Positions 18,663 to 27,835 of a stretch of DNA of 64,000 bases are shown here, in pieces (the first letter of the stretch is position 1; each line of letters opens with the position of its first letter). The notes below the pieces were generated by a model that did not search any database, was not told the origin of the DNA, and saw nothing but the letters and a program-made list of their open reading frames with translations. Where the stretch lies: contig JALHHH010000014.1 in NCBI GenBank assembly GCA_022837485.1, positions 1 to 64,000 on the forward strand, read 5' to 3'. This DNA is from Bacteroidales bacterium. Its GTDB lineage: Bacteria > Bacteroidota > Bacteroidia > Bacteroidales > Lentimicrobiaceae. The position numbers and the translations under genes are program-made.

Positions 18663-19481
18663 TTAATTCTTAAGAAGAATAAAGGAGATAAATACCGGCA
18701 GATGGTCCGATACCCCCCTGGCCTCTTCAAACGTTTCCATCGTTGCGTAAAAATGGATTACTCCCGATTCCTGTTTCCGTATATGCGCCGGGTGATAAAA
18801 GATATTATCCGCTTCCGAGGCCAGGCAGTCGCCTTTCAGACACTGCTTCCTGAGTGTGGTTTTCTGATTTGAGAGCGCCGGCACGTATCCCTCCCGCTTC
18901 AGGGGATTAAATACCGAATGCGATTGCGGCAGGTTAAAGTCGCCAGTAAAAATCAGCTTCAAACCGGGATAAAGAGCTGGAAGTTCATCCAGGTATTTTA
19001 CCTCCGTTTCGGGTTGACGCGATTTGGTTTTAGCGTGAAAGTTGACAAGGGTAAAGGTTTCGCCTTCCGACCCGAAAGTCGCCAGAAAGGGTTCGCGCTC
19101 GATCAGGGTGTCGTAACCATCGCGAAGCAGCCAGGGGCTCCCTGAAAGTTTTACCCGGTGTTTCTTCCAAAAATAAGCATAGCGCTCCGACTTCTGAGAA
19201 CTGGTGGAGGCAGGATCGCTTACGGTATAGTCCCAGGCCGATCCAGTAGCATTAAGCGCCACAGCCAACCTCGCAACCGCCTGAGCACCGCCGTAACCTG
19301 CAACCACCTCCTGAATTGCAACCACATCGGCATCGCGCAGAATTTCAGCCATGATGCGGATTTCAACGGAATCCTTTTCTTTGCCGAGGTCTTTCAGATT
19401 CCATGAAACAAGCGTCAGAGGCTGTGCAGCAAGAAAATCCGATACGAAAAGAAAGACCAAAAAAATTAATAACCGCTTCAT
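18663..19481 (-). CDS. Secreted endonuclease/exonuclease/phosphatase family protein
   Basis: A 272-residue DNase I-like (EEP) protein with a Sec signal peptide (LLIFLVFLFVSDFLAAQ). Motifs in order: VSWNLKDLG (metal-binding Asn), VVAIQEV (metal-binding Glu), NFHAKTK, FTGDFNLPQ (catalytic Asp and Asn) and VSDHLPVF (catalytic Asp-His). The full catalytic set is present, so an active secreted nuclease or phosphodiesterase is likely. The DNA or lipid substrate is not determined. It converges on the preceding gene. Confidence 0.88.
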   Translation of the reverse strand: MKRLLIFLVFLFVSDFLAAQPLTLVSWNLKDLGKEKDSVEIRIMAEILRDADVVAIQEVVAGYGGAQAVARLAVALNATGSAWDYTVSDPASTSSQKSERYAYFWKKHRVKLSGSPWLLRDGYDTLIEREPFLATFGSEGETFTLVNFHAKTKSRQPETEVKYLDELPALYPGLKLIFTGDFNLPQSHSVFNPLKREGYVPALSNQKTTLRKQCLKGDCLASEADNIFYHPAHIRKQESGVIHFYATMETFEEARGVSDHLPVFISFILLKN

Positions 19482-19806
19482 ATTCTTTGCTCTAAAACTG
19501 TTTCCTGACTCCCCCGAAGACTGTGATCCGGATTATGTTTTTACCGGGAACTAAGTTAGTCCATTCTGCGGAATCGGTTATCCATTCGTTCATTACCCGA
19601 AGCTTATCGCAAACCCCGGAGTTTGTCAAATCCGGGGAATAACAGTAAAATCTTTGTCGTCCGGACATTTATGCATAATCTTCGCCATAAATATTGTAAA
19701 TAACATACAATTACGAATTTGTCTTTTATTTGTGGTTACAAAGTGATAAATTACTGATAAATAACCATTAAGCTTCCTGATATAAATCCTTCAAACGCCA
19801 TAAAAG
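19482..19806. other. Divergent intergenic region with a hairpin
   Basis: A 325-bp gap. It contains the inverted repeat CCCCGGA (19614-19620) / TCCGGGG (19631-19637) with a 10-nt loop, then an AT-rich stretch before the LamG gene. No promoter of the usual form is clear. Confidence 0.4.
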
Positions 19807-20787
19807 ATGAAAAAGTTACTAACACTGGTTTTTATCGCTTTCGCGATATATACTCCTGCCCAGATACCCGAAGAGGGACTCGTGGGCTACTGGCCATTCA
19901 GCGGAAATGCAAACGATGAAAGCGGCAACGGCAATCACGGAATTGTTTCTGAGGCGGTGCTTTGTGCCGACCGGTTTCAGAATGAAAACAGCGCTTACAG
20001 TTTCAACGGCAGCACAAGCCACATCGTAATTCCCGACAGTCCGCTTTATGCCTTCGACACCCTTGGGTTTGCCGTTTCGTTCTGGGCAAATCTGGAATCG
20101 CAGGCAGGCGGGACGCTCGACTATGCGGCAATAATTATCAAAAGCAAAATGGATGTTCCCTGGGAGGGCATTACTATGTTTGCCGACTACCCCGGGGCAC
20201 AGCAGATAACGTTCAGAACGACTGCATACGAAGAATTTCAGTCTTCCTGGACAATTGAGTACGGAGAATGGCATCATTTCGTATTTCACCGGATTGGCGG
20301 CTTTCTTCAGCTATACGTTGACGGCGTCCCCAAAGGGCATTACCTTACCCAGAAAACCGACTGCACCAACGATCAGCCGATATGGCTGGGTTGTAACCAC
20401 GGCAATCTGTATACGCAAAATCTTAACGGGATGCTGGACGAAGTCCGTATTTACAACCGTTCGCTGAGTGAGCTTGAAATTTATGCGCTGTATGAGGCAT
20501 CGGCGCTTGGAATAAATGTGCCGTATTCTCCGGGAAGGATGGATATTTATCCGAATCCTGCAAGCCGGGAGGTACGGGTGGATGCCGGAGTGCATAACAG
20601 GCTTTCGGAAACAGCTTCCATACAACTGCTGAATACAGCAGGGCAGATAATAAAATCATGCATACCAAAGGGCAGGATTACGGTAATAAGTCTGGAAGAT
20701 GTATCCGTCGGCGGAGTTTATATGATCCGGATGCTGGATGCCGGCGGGGCGGTATTGGAGAGCCGCAAGCTTGTAGTACAAAAATAG
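19807..20787 (+). CDS. LamG-domain protein with type IX secretion C-terminal domain
   Basis: A 326-residue secreted protein. It has a signal peptide (LLTLVFIAFAIYTPAQ), then a LamG/concanavalin-like domain from about residue 22 to 235 (GLVGYWPFSGNANDESGNGNHG, WHHFVFHR, LDEVRIYNRSLSELEI). The last 80 residues form a T9SS type A sorting domain, opening with MDIYPNPAS and ending with a basic KLVVQK. It is expected to be carried to the cell surface by the Por system, probably binding carbohydrate or matrix. No catalytic domain is present. Confidence 0.9.
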   Translation: MKKLLTLVFIAFAIYTPAQIPEEGLVGYWPFSGNANDESGNGNHGIVSEAVLCADRFQNENSAYSFNGSTSHIVIPDSPLYAFDTLGFAVSFWANLESQAGGTLDYAAIIIKSKMDVPWEGITMFADYPGAQQITFRTTAYEEFQSSWTIEYGEWHHFVFHRIGGFLQLYVDGVPKGHYLTQKTDCTNDQPIWLGCNHGNLYTQNLNGMLDEVRIYNRSLSELEIYALYEASALGINVPYSPGRMDIYPNPASREVRVDAGVHNRLSETASIQLLNTAGQIIKSCIPKGRITVISLEDVSVGGVYMIRMLDAGGAVLESRKLVVQK

Positions 20788-20864
20788 GGGCAGGGTCTTC
20801 GTGTCTTTAAAAAACTATGCGATCGGAGCTTTATTAAAATCGTTCCGGGATAAATAACTTTTCA

Positions 20865-20872
20865 TACCTTTG
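20865..20872 (+). promoter_or_regulatory. Promoter -7 element (TACCTTTG) for tRNA-Leu
   Basis: TACCTTTGC ends 10 nt before the mature 5' end of the tRNA, the right distance for a start just ahead of the tRNA. Confidence 0.6.
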
Positions 20873-20882
20873 CGTGCCATTT

Positions 20883-20966
20883 GCCCCGGTGGCGGAATTG
20901 GTAGACGCGTCGGTCTCAAAAACCGATGAGTGAGAGCTCGTGCCGGTTCGATCCCGGCCCGGGGTA
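20883..20966 (+). tRNA. tRNA-Leu (anticodon CAA)
   Basis: An 84-nt tRNA. The acceptor stem GCCCCGG pairs with CCGGGGT, with A as discriminator. The anticodon stem TCGGT/ACCGA holds the loop CTCAAAA, giving anticodon CAA for the UUG codon. The T arm is GCCGG-TTCGATC-CCGGC, and a long variable arm is present, as expected for a class II tRNA. CCA is not encoded. Confidence 0.96.
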
Positions 20967-20981
20967 CAAAGGATGCAGAAG

Positions 20982-21012
20982 ACCCTGCCCGCATTGTCCG
21001 GCAGGGTTTTTT
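20982..21012 (+). terminator. Rho-independent terminator after tRNA-Leu
   Basis: ACCCTGCC (20982-20989) pairs with GGCAGGGT (21000-21007) followed by six T residues, 16 nt after the tRNA 3' end. Confidence 0.85.
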
Positions 21013-21047
21013 CATTTCCGTTCAAGACCTTTTATGATTAATACGAC

Positions 21048-21671
21048 TTACTTCCTTCCGAAATCTGCCGGTATTTCGCCCCAGGATGCGGTATCCCATT
21101 TCAGTATCGGGTTGTTCCATTTGTTTTTGTGAAGCCAGGCTTCAGCGCGGGCAACCAGCAGGAACAGATCTTTGTTCTTTTTATTTGGTTCCAGTTTTGT
21201 ATTGGCCTTTTTATCCTTTACCCATTTAATGGCTGTTTTGGAATCGCTGTACAGCGGAATATCTGAACCGTGGTTGCTCAGATATCCGAGACCGTGCACT
21301 ATGGCCAGAAACTCTCCAATGTTTACCGTCCCTTCCGGAAACGGACCCTGATGAAAAATCTGTTTCCCCGACGCTGTAATCACCCCCCTGTACTCCATAA
21401 CTCCCGGATTTCCGGAACATGCAGCATCTACCGAAATACTTTCGGGAATCGGGAAGGTACCGGAAGCGGACTTTGCTGCTTTCTTTGCCGCTCCTGGAAT
21501 AAAAGCAGGCGGGCCGGCATCCAGGGCATCCTTTGCTTCCTTCTCGGTTTCAAACGATTTATAACGGGCCGCTTCAAAACCCTTTACCTGCTTTTCACAG
21601 CTCTCCCAGGAAGTATAAATTCCCGTTTCACGCCCTTTCCAAACCACATAAAACTTTGATTTCCGGCCCAT
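21048..21671 (-). CDS. rnhA: Ribonuclease HI with N-terminal viroplasmin domain
   Basis: A 207-residue RNase H. The first 50 residues are a caulimovirus-viroplasmin RNA/DNA-hybrid-binding domain (KFYVVWKGRETGIYTSWESCEKQVKGF). The RNase H fold starts near residue 75 with the first Asp in SVDAACSGNPGV, then Glu in GEFLAIVHGL and Asp in PLYSDSKTAIKWV. This arrangement is common in Bacteroidota. It has its own promoter with both -33 and -7 elements. Confidence 0.93.
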   Translation of the reverse strand: MGRKSKFYVVWKGRETGIYTSWESCEKQVKGFEAARYKSFETEKEAKDALDAGPPAFIPGAAKKAAKSASGTFPIPESISVDAACSGNPGVMEYRGVITASGKQIFHQGPFPEGTVNIGEFLAIVHGLGYLSNHGSDIPLYSDSKTAIKWVKDKKANTKLEPNKKNKDLFLLVARAEAWLHKNKWNNPILKWDTASWGEIPADFGRK

Positions 21672-21694
21672 GAAATTCCTTATTTGTTACCCTG

Positions 21695-21726
21695 CAAATA
21701 TACAAAGGCTGTCCGTTACACCGCAA
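21695..21726 (-). promoter_or_regulatory. Promoter of rnhA
   Basis: On the minus strand TTG (-33) is followed after 21 nt by TATATTTG (-7), about 24 nt before the rnhA ATG. Confidence 0.65.
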
Positions 21727-21780
21727 CACCGGCGGAGAGTCTCGTTTTGACGGTTTATCCCTTTTTGCCCGCTTCTTTCG

Positions 21781-21788
21781 TATTTTTG
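21781..21788 (+). promoter_or_regulatory. Promoter -7 element (TATTTTTG) for gldH
   Basis: TATTTTTGC, 22 nt before the ATG at 21811, in the divergent gap with rnhA. Confidence 0.55.
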
Positions 21789-21810
21789 CAATTAATCAAA
21801 TAAAACCCGC

Positions 21811-22266
21811 ATGAAAAAGATACTTCCCCTGCTGCTTCTTTTGAGCCTCCTTGCCTGTAAACCCGGCAGAATTTATGAGTCGTACCATAAGTTCGACAAG
21901 TACACCTGGAACCGGTTCGACAAGGTAACGTTTAATGTTCCGGTTGAAGAAGGCGGAATTACCGGAGACATTATTTTCACCGTAAGACACATTACCCAGT
22001 ATCCGTATTCCAACCTACCGGTAAATGTAATTCTGTATACCCCTTCCGGGGAAGAAAGGATAAAGGAACTCGATATAATTCTTAAAGACAGTACGGGGAA
22101 GTTCACGGGCAGTGTTGCCGGCGATCTGTGGGACGAAGAAGTCGTACTCTGGCCTCAGTTTTATTTTACCGAAGCAGGTGAATATGTCCTGGAGTTTGAA
22201 AACCTGATTCCTAAAATGGGCATTCCGGGACTGGTTGATATAGGGGTGTATGTTAAGAAAAACTGA
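21811..22266 (+). CDS. gldH: Gliding motility lipoprotein GldH family
   Basis: A 151-residue lipoprotein with signal LLLLLSLLACKPG (Cys16). The body has the GldH pattern: YxxYxxF..W, a VTFNVPVEE strand, NLPVNVILYTPSGEERI and a C-terminal FENLIPKMGIPGLVDIGVYVKK. GldH is needed for gliding in Flavobacterium johnsoniae. It is also common in non-gliding Bacteroidota, so motility cannot be concluded. Convergent with ribF, 27 nt apart. Confidence 0.85.
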   Translation: MKKILPLLLLLSLLACKPGRIYESYHKFDKYTWNRFDKVTFNVPVEEGGITGDIIFTVRHITQYPYSNLPVNVILYTPSGEERIKELDIILKDSTGKFTGSVAGDLWDEEVVLWPQFYFTEAGEYVLEFENLIPKMGIPGLVDIGVYVKKN

Positions 22267-22293
22267 TCCGGACAATGCCGGCCATGCAAAATA

Positions 22294-23232
22294 TTATCCT
22301 TCCGCAGGTTTATTGCTGAAAGACAGAATTCTGGCGGCAGTTTCACGGTCGTTCTGCAGCTGACTTTTAAGCAGATCGAGACTTCCGAACTTTTTTTCGT
22401 TGCGGATGCGTTTTACCAGTTGCACCGTAATGGTTTCATAGTAAATATCCTCGTCAAAACCGAAGATATTGGTTTCAATGGTCAGCTTATAGGCATTGAT
22501 GGTCGGCCGCATTCCTATATTGGTCATCCCGTTGAATGTCCTGCCATTGTGGTATACTCTGGAAGCATACACTCCCATTGAGGGCACGAGTTTGTTAGGA
22601 TCGTCAACATACAGATTGGCAGTGGGATAACCAATCAGTTTCCCGATCTGATTTCCCCGGATAACCTGCCCGGTAATGGTATACTCACGACCCAGCAGGG
22701 CAGCAGCCTGCTCCACATCTCCTTCCTGTAAAAGCCAGCGAACTACGGATGAGCTCACATGGTGGTTACCAGCGATCAGTTCATCCACCTGCACTACCTT
22801 GTAGCCGAACTCACCTCCGAAGTGGTACAACTGATTTATACTTCCCTTGCGGTCGCGTCCGAAACCGTGATCGTAGCCGATAACAAAAACTTCGGGACGG
22901 ATCAGGCCGGCGATCATACGGATAAAGTCCTCGGCCGAATGCTGCGAAAATTCACGTGTAAAGGGTATTTCAACCAGATGGCTGATGCCTGCTTCCGCGA
23001 AAGCGCTGCGCTTTTCTTCACGCGTACTAAGAAGGTAAACGTGCTGATTCAGCACCAGGCGGGGATGCGGGTGGAACGTAACAACAACCGTATCGCCGCC
23101 CAAAGCGGAAGCGTGCTTCTTCATAACGCCGAAAATAGCCTGGTGCCCCAGATGCACGCCGTCGAAGGTGCCAATGGTGACAACCGGCCGGTTCAACGCA
23201 AGAGGTAAGGATATATCGGTTATTATTTCCAC
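22294..23232 (-). CDS. ribF: Bifunctional riboflavin kinase/FAD synthetase
   Basis: RibF phosphorylates riboflavin to FMN and adenylates it to FAD. The 312-residue protein has the nucleotidyltransferase signature TIGTFDGVHLGHQAIF near residues 21-36, VVTFHPHPR, and a C-terminal flavokinase domain with GNQIGKLIGYPTANLYVDD and ETNIFGFDEDIY. Full length. It is encoded 8 nt after asd and is probably co-transcribed with it. Confidence 0.96.
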   Translation of the reverse strand: MEIITDISLPLALNRPVVTIGTFDGVHLGHQAIFGVMKKHASALGGDTVVVTFHPHPRLVLNQHVYLLSTREEKRSAFAEAGISHLVEIPFTREFSQHSAEDFIRMIAGLIRPEVFVIGYDHGFGRDRKGSINQLYHFGGEFGYKVVQVDELIAGNHHVSSSVVRWLLQEGDVEQAAALLGREYTITGQVIRGNQIGKLIGYPTANLYVDDPNKLVPSMGVYASRVYHNGRTFNGMTNIGMRPTINAYKLTIETNIFGFDEDIYYETITVQLVKRIRNEKKFGSLDLLKSQLQNDRETAARILSFSNKPAEG

Positions 23233-23240
23233 TGTTGGCG

Positions 23241-24248
23241 TCAGGCTGTTAAAATCTCATTTGAGAACAGAAGAGCTGCTATTTGAACGGCATTGGTGGC
23301 AGCACCCTTGCGCAGGTTATCGGAAACTACCCAAAGATTCAGTCCGTTGTCGATGGATGCATCGCGCCGTACCCGTCCCACGAAAACCTCATCGCGTCCC
23401 TTTGCATAAAGCGGCATCGGATATACTGCCCTGTCGGTGTCGTCCTGTAAAACAACGCCTTTTGCAGTGGAAATGATCTTATTCACCTCGTCCAGCCCGA
23501 ATGGATGTTCAAACTCTATGTTAACGGCTTCCGAATGTCCGCCATATACCGGAACCCTCACTACCGTAGCGGTAAGTCTGATATCCGGGGCCTGCATGAT
23601 TTTGCGCGTTTCATCCAGCAGCTTTTTTTCTTCGGTAGTATCGCCGTCTGGCAGAAAAGTACCTCCGTGCGGCAACACGTTCAGGTCGATCGGATGCGGA
23701 TATACCATACTTCCCTTAATTCCCTGACGTTCATTTCCAAGTTGCAGAAGGCCTTTTGCTCCGGTACCCGTCACACTTTGGTAGGTGGACACCACCACCC
23801 TTCGTATTCCGAACCTGCGGTGCAGTGGTGCAAGCACCGCAACCAGCTGAATGGTTGAACAATTGGGGTTGGAAATTATCCTCTGACTTCCGGTAAGCAC
23901 ATGGGCATTCACTTCCGGAACCACCAGGGGAATGTGCGGCTCCATACGCCAGGCCGAAGAATTGTCGATAACAAAACAGCCGATGGCTTCAAAGCGGGGG
24001 GCAAACTCTCGCGAGACAGAGGCCCCTGCCGAAAAAAGTGCCAGGTCGGGTTTACGATTAATGGCCTCTGCAATGCTGAGTACCTTGTATTTACGGTTAT
24101 TGAATGAAACCTCCTTCCCCACCGATTTTTCAGAGGCAACGGGTATAAATTCGGAAACAGAAGTAAGAGGAAGGTACTTCCCCTCTTCAAGCACGCTGAT
24201 CATTTCACCGCCTACCAGTCCGGTGGCGCCTACAAGGGCTAATTTCAT
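23241..24248 (-). CDS. asd: Aspartate-semialdehyde dehydrogenase
   Basis: Asd reduces aspartyl phosphate to the semialdehyde for lysine, threonine, methionine and diaminopimelate. The ATG at 24248 gives MKLALVGATGLVGGEM, the usual NADP-binding start; the open frame runs 25 codons further upstream but without similarity and through a promoter-free stretch. Cys130 in SNPNCSTIQ is the active-site nucleophile, with a YGGHSEAVNIEF motif later carrying the acid/base His. The 335-residue length is typical. First gene of an asd-ribF pair. Confidence 0.96.
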   Translation of the reverse strand: MKLALVGATGLVGGEMISVLEEGKYLPLTSVSEFIPVASEKSVGKEVSFNNRKYKVLSIAEAINRKPDLALFSAGASVSREFAPRFEAIGCFVIDNSSAWRMEPHIPLVVPEVNAHVLTGSQRIISNPNCSTIQLVAVLAPLHRRFGIRRVVVSTYQSVTGTGAKGLLQLGNERQGIKGSMVYPHPIDLNVLPHGGTFLPDGDTTEEKKLLDETRKIMQAPDIRLTATVVRVPVYGGHSEAVNIEFEHPFGLDEVNKIISTAKGVVLQDDTDRAVYPMPLYAKGRDEVFVGRVRRDASIDNGLNLWVVSDNLRKGAATNAVQIAALLFSNEILTA

Positions 24249-24312
24249 GGCCTGATGTTTTTTCACCGGGATGCCTGCGCCGGATTTCCGTGCATTTCTT
24301 CCCCGGGAGGTG

Positions 24313-24320
24313 CAAAAATA
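24313..24320 (-). promoter_or_regulatory. Promoter -7 element (TATTTTTG) for asd-ribF
   Basis: Minus-strand TATTTTTGC about 65 nt before the asd ATG at 24248. It lies inside the longer open frame, which supports the shorter start. Confidence 0.5.
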
Positions 24321-24517
24321 CAATTATTAAGGTCATGGTCACCAGCTCCGGGCGTTCGAAATCAAACATTCGGAGCAACTCCTCACCGGCAAAATACAAA
24401 ACGATGCCACGACATTTCTCCCAGAAAGTGGATGAATTCAGTACCAAATTAAAAATGTATCCCGATGGTTTGCGGGTATTTAATTTTCTTACTTTTATCG
24501 TTACTAAAATCGAACTC

Positions 24518-27112
24518 ATGAAAACACTGCCACTGCTCATCTTACTGATGCCGCTATTGCTATCGGCACAGCTTTCCGACAATTTCAGCGACGGCGATTT
24601 CACCACCGCACCAGCCTGGACAGGTGATGCCGATCTATTCACCGTTAATTCATCCCTGCAGCTTCAGCTAAACGCATCGGGTGAAGGTATCTCGTGCCTT
24701 GCCACACCCCTTGATCCGGAGGAAGAAATGGAATGGCGTCTGTGGGTAAGGTTAAACTTCAGCCCGAGCGACAACAACCACGCACTTATTTATCTGCTGT
24801 CGGATCAGCCGGCACTGAATGAACCCCTTAACGGTTATTATCTGAAGCTGGGACAGGGAGGTTCGCAGGATGCCATAGAACTCTACCGGAAAAGCGGAAC
24901 CGTATCAAACCTGATTGCCAGGGGCAGCGATGGCTTAATTGCAAATGCCTTTGCCATCCGGCTGAAGGTTACACTTACAGGCGGGGGAATATGGAGCATT
25001 TATGCCGATCCTGCCGGAGGGGAAGACTTTATTCCTGAAGCCGGCGGAAACGATAACTACTGGTCGGGATATTCCCACTTTGGCATACTGTGCAAATATA
25101 CCAGCAGCAATGCCACACGCTTCTATTTCGACGACATCTATTCCGGCCCTCCACTCTCGGATACCATTCCTCCGGCACTGATATCGGCAAGCGTTAGCGG
25201 TACTGCCGGACTGCAATTGCTGTTCAGCGAAAGCGTGAGCGAATCTTCTGCTTCTCAACCCTCGAACTACCTGCTAAATCCCGGTGCAGAGATGCCCGTT
25301 GCCGCTGGCCGGGATCTGCAAAAGAAAAATCTTGTTCATCTTTTATTTCAGCATGATTTTACCCAAAATACAGTCTATACCATTAATGCCAAAGGAGTAA
25401 CCGATATGGCCGGGAATACGATGCATCCTGCGGCACTTCCGTTTGCCTACCACGAACTGCAGGCCGGGGATGTAGTAATCAGTGAAATCATGGCCGATCC
25501 CGATCCGGTAATCGGACTGCCTCCCTGTGAATACCTTGAAATTATGAACCGCACGCCGTATCCTCTGCAGCTCGGGGGCTGGACACTGACGGCCGGAAGT
25601 TCAAAGAAAACATTCCCGGAAATGGTGCTTTCGCCCGGCGGGTTCCTGATACTGTCTTCAGAGGAAGCGGCCCGGCAGCTTAAGGAATTCGGGGAAGTAG
25701 TATCCTTCTCCAGCCTCAGCCTTTCCAATACCGGCACTTCCCTTGTACTGCGAAACGACGGCGGAGCCATCATACATATGGTTACCTACTCCGACTCCTG
25801 GTACCCGGATGCACTGAAGAAAAACGGGGGCTGGTCGCTCGAAATGGTCGACCCCATGAACCCCTGTGCCGGAAACTGCAACTGGAAAGCTTCGGTAAAC
25901 CCGAAAGGCGGAACCCCGGGCATCGAAAACAGCGTAAAAGGAATTAATCCCGACACCACGGAACCAGGCATTGAAAAAATAGCGGTAACAGGGCCGCGCA
26001 ATATACGGTTAACGTTTACAGAACCGGCCGACAGCCTGAGTCTTTCCGATCCTTTCATCTACAAGGCATCGCACGGACTGCAGCATCCGGTAGCCGTGGA
26101 ATTGATACCGGGCGCTTACCGTTCGGTGAACCTGCACTTTGGCAGCGACTTTAGCAGCGGTATAATCTACGACCTGGAGATTGCACCGGGGATTTCCGAT
26201 TGTGCAGGCAATACCACCGCAGGCACTTTGACCGGACGTTTTGCCATTCCGGAAGATCCGGAACCTTTCGATTTAGCCATCAATGAAGTACTTTCAGATG
26301 CACGTCCGGCAGGAAGCGAATTTGTGGAAATCTATAACCGCTCGGGCAAAGTAATTGACTTAAAGAACATCTGGCTTACCAACAGAAATAAAAACAGCGG
26401 AGAAACAGGCACTCCGAAAGAGACGGCCCCCGACGGCCGGCTGCTGTTCCCCGGTGAATATCTCGCACTTACTGCCGCACCCGAAAAAGTCAGAAGTGAA
26501 TATTTCAGTCCAGGGTTAACCTCGATTTCCGGAATGACCTCTTTCCCATCCTATCCGAACGAAGAGGGAACGGTGGTACTAATAACCCCCTGGAATACAA
26601 TAATAGATGAGTTTTCGTACTCTGCCGGTATGCATTTCCCGCTTCTTCGCACAACCGACGGGGTTTCGCTTGAAAGGGTGAATTACAACAGGCCTGCATC
26701 GGAACGCGACAACTGGCATTCCGCCTCTCAAAGTTGCGGCTTTGCTACACCCGGGTACCGGAACTCTCAGTTTTTACTGCCTGATGCAGACGAAGAGATC
26801 GGGCTCACACCTGAAATATTCTCGCCCGACAACGACGGTTTCGACGATTTGCTGGCCATAAGCTTTTCGACGAAAAATCCGGGAAATTCCATTACAATAC
26901 GTATCTTCGACAGCAGCGGGAGGATGGTGCGTCTGCTGGCAGGGAACCATCCCGCCGGTACGGAAAATATTTACTACTGGGATGGAATAACCGAACGGCA
27001 GACAAAAGCCCCCGCAGGCATTTACATTGTGCATGCCGAGATCTTTGATATGGAAGGGAATGTACGGCATTTCAAAAAAGCAGCAGTAGTTGCTGCAAAA
27101 ATGAACCGTTAG
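24518..27112 (+). CDS. Large secreted protein with lamin-tail-like domains and gliding-type C-terminus
   Basis: An 864-residue secreted protein. I start it at the ATG giving MKTLPLLILLMPLLLSAQ, a clear signal peptide; 76 upstream codons are open but read antisense to asd. Residues 20-190 look like a concanavalin-type domain, followed by an Ig-like SbsA-type domain. Two lamin-tail-like domains are seen: one opening VVISEIMADPDPVIGLPPCEY, one FDLAINEVLSDARPAGSEFVEIYNR. The C-terminus, from LTPEIFSPDNDGFDD to the end, is a gliding-motility/FlgD-type domain. It is probably exported by the type IX system. The function is unknown; lamin-tail domains often accompany extracellular nucleases, but none is seen. 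Confidence 0.82.
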   Translation: MKTLPLLILLMPLLLSAQLSDNFSDGDFTTAPAWTGDADLFTVNSSLQLQLNASGEGISCLATPLDPEEEMEWRLWVRLNFSPSDNNHALIYLLSDQPALNEPLNGYYLKLGQGGSQDAIELYRKSGTVSNLIARGSDGLIANAFAIRLKVTLTGGGIWSIYADPAGGEDFIPEAGGNDNYWSGYSHFGILCKYTSSNATRFYFDDIYSGPPLSDTIPPALISASVSGTAGLQLLFSESVSESSASQPSNYLLNPGAEMPVAAGRDLQKKNLVHLLFQHDFTQNTVYTINAKGVTDMAGNTMHPAALPFAYHELQAGDVVISEIMADPDPVIGLPPCEYLEIMNRTPYPLQLGGWTLTAGSSKKTFPEMVLSPGGFLILSSEEAARQLKEFGEVVSFSSLSLSNTGTSLVLRNDGGAIIHMVTYSDSWYPDALKKNGGWSLEMVDPMNPCAGNCNWKASVNPKGGTPGIENSVKGINPDTTEPGIEKIAVTGPRNIRLTFTEPADSLSLSDPFIYKASHGLQHPVAVELIPGAYRSVNLHFGSDFSSGIIYDLEIAPGISDCAGNTTAGTLTGRFAIPEDPEPFDLAINEVLSDARPAGSEFVEIYNRSGKVIDLKNIWLTNRNKNSGETGTPKETAPDGRLLFPGEYLALTAAPEKVRSEYFSPGLTSISGMTSFPSYPNEEGTVVLITPWNTIIDEFSYSAGMHFPLLRTTDGVSLERVNYNRPASERDNWHSASQSCGFATPGYRNSQFLLPDADEEIGLTPEIFSPDNDGFDDLLAISFSTKNPGNSITIRIFDSSGRMVRLLAGNHPAGTENIYYWDGITERQTKAPAGIYIVHAEIFDMEGNVRHFKKAAVVAAKMNR

Positions 27113-27175
27113 AAATACTACCCGCACGCCATCTTCCGTTCATGAATATACATAACACAACAACGGGTTACCCGC

Positions 27176-27772
27176 GTGATCATCTCCGACCTGCCCTTCG
27201 ACGGACCATTCAGCCGCACCTCTGATGAGGAGCTGTGCGAGTTATACAAGGACACAGAGTACAACGATATTATCGCTGAATTTTTCCGAAGATATTCCCA
27301 CCTGGTAATCGGGGTATGTTATAACTACTTCCATAACCGTGAAGATGCCAGAGACGGACTTATGGATATCTTTGTAAAGCTTCCCGGATACATCCGAAAG
27401 TATGAAATCCGAAACTTCAAATCCTGGCTTTTTACCATTACCAAAACGCATTGTGCCCTAACGCTAAGGCAAAGAACAAGAATGGGACCTCCGGTTGAAT
27501 GGATTGACAATCTTATGGGGGATGTTATGGAAAATGGTGGTTTTCTTAATCTTATATCTGCTGAACAGGAAGAACAGTACAAATTACTGCACAAGGCCAT
27601 AGGTGAATTATCTCCGGGACAACAGCAGTGTGTGATGATGTTTTACCTCGACGGGATGCAGTACAGCGAGATTGAGAAGCAAACCGGTTTTACCTTCATG
27701 GAGGTGAAGAGTCACATTCAGAACGGGAAACGCAATCTGAAAAATAAACTGGAAAGGTACTTTAACACGTAA
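27176..27772 (+). CDS. ECF-type RNA polymerase sigma factor
   Basis: A 198-residue extracytoplasmic-function sigma factor beginning at a GTG. Region 2 spans about residues 25-95 (FFRRYSHLVIGVCYNYFHNREDARDGLMDIFVKL, NFKSWLFTITKT), and region 4 about 140-190 (LSPGQQQCVMMFYLDGMQYSEIEKQTGFTFMEVKSHIQNGKRNLK). It is followed after 63 nt by a membrane protein with an N-terminal zinc anti-sigma-like domain, the expected partner. The target genes cannot be read from here. Confidence 0.9.
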   Translation: MIISDLPFDGPFSRTSDEELCELYKDTEYNDIIAEFFRRYSHLVIGVCYNYFHNREDARDGLMDIFVKLPGYIRKYEIRNFKSWLFTITKTHCALTLRQRTRMGPPVEWIDNLMGDVMENGGFLNLISAEQEEQYKLLHKAIGELSPGQQQCVMMFYLDGMQYSEIEKQTGFTFMEVKSHIQNGKRNLKNKLERYFNT

Positions 27773-27835
27773 AGAGAAATGATTGCCGGCGATGAAACTG
27801 AAAAAACCGAATACCAGTAAAACGAATAACATAAA

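Noticed and set aside
24290..24517. Longer N-terminus of the lamin-tail-like protein
   Set aside because: It overlaps the upstream region of asd and hides a clear signal peptide start at 24518.
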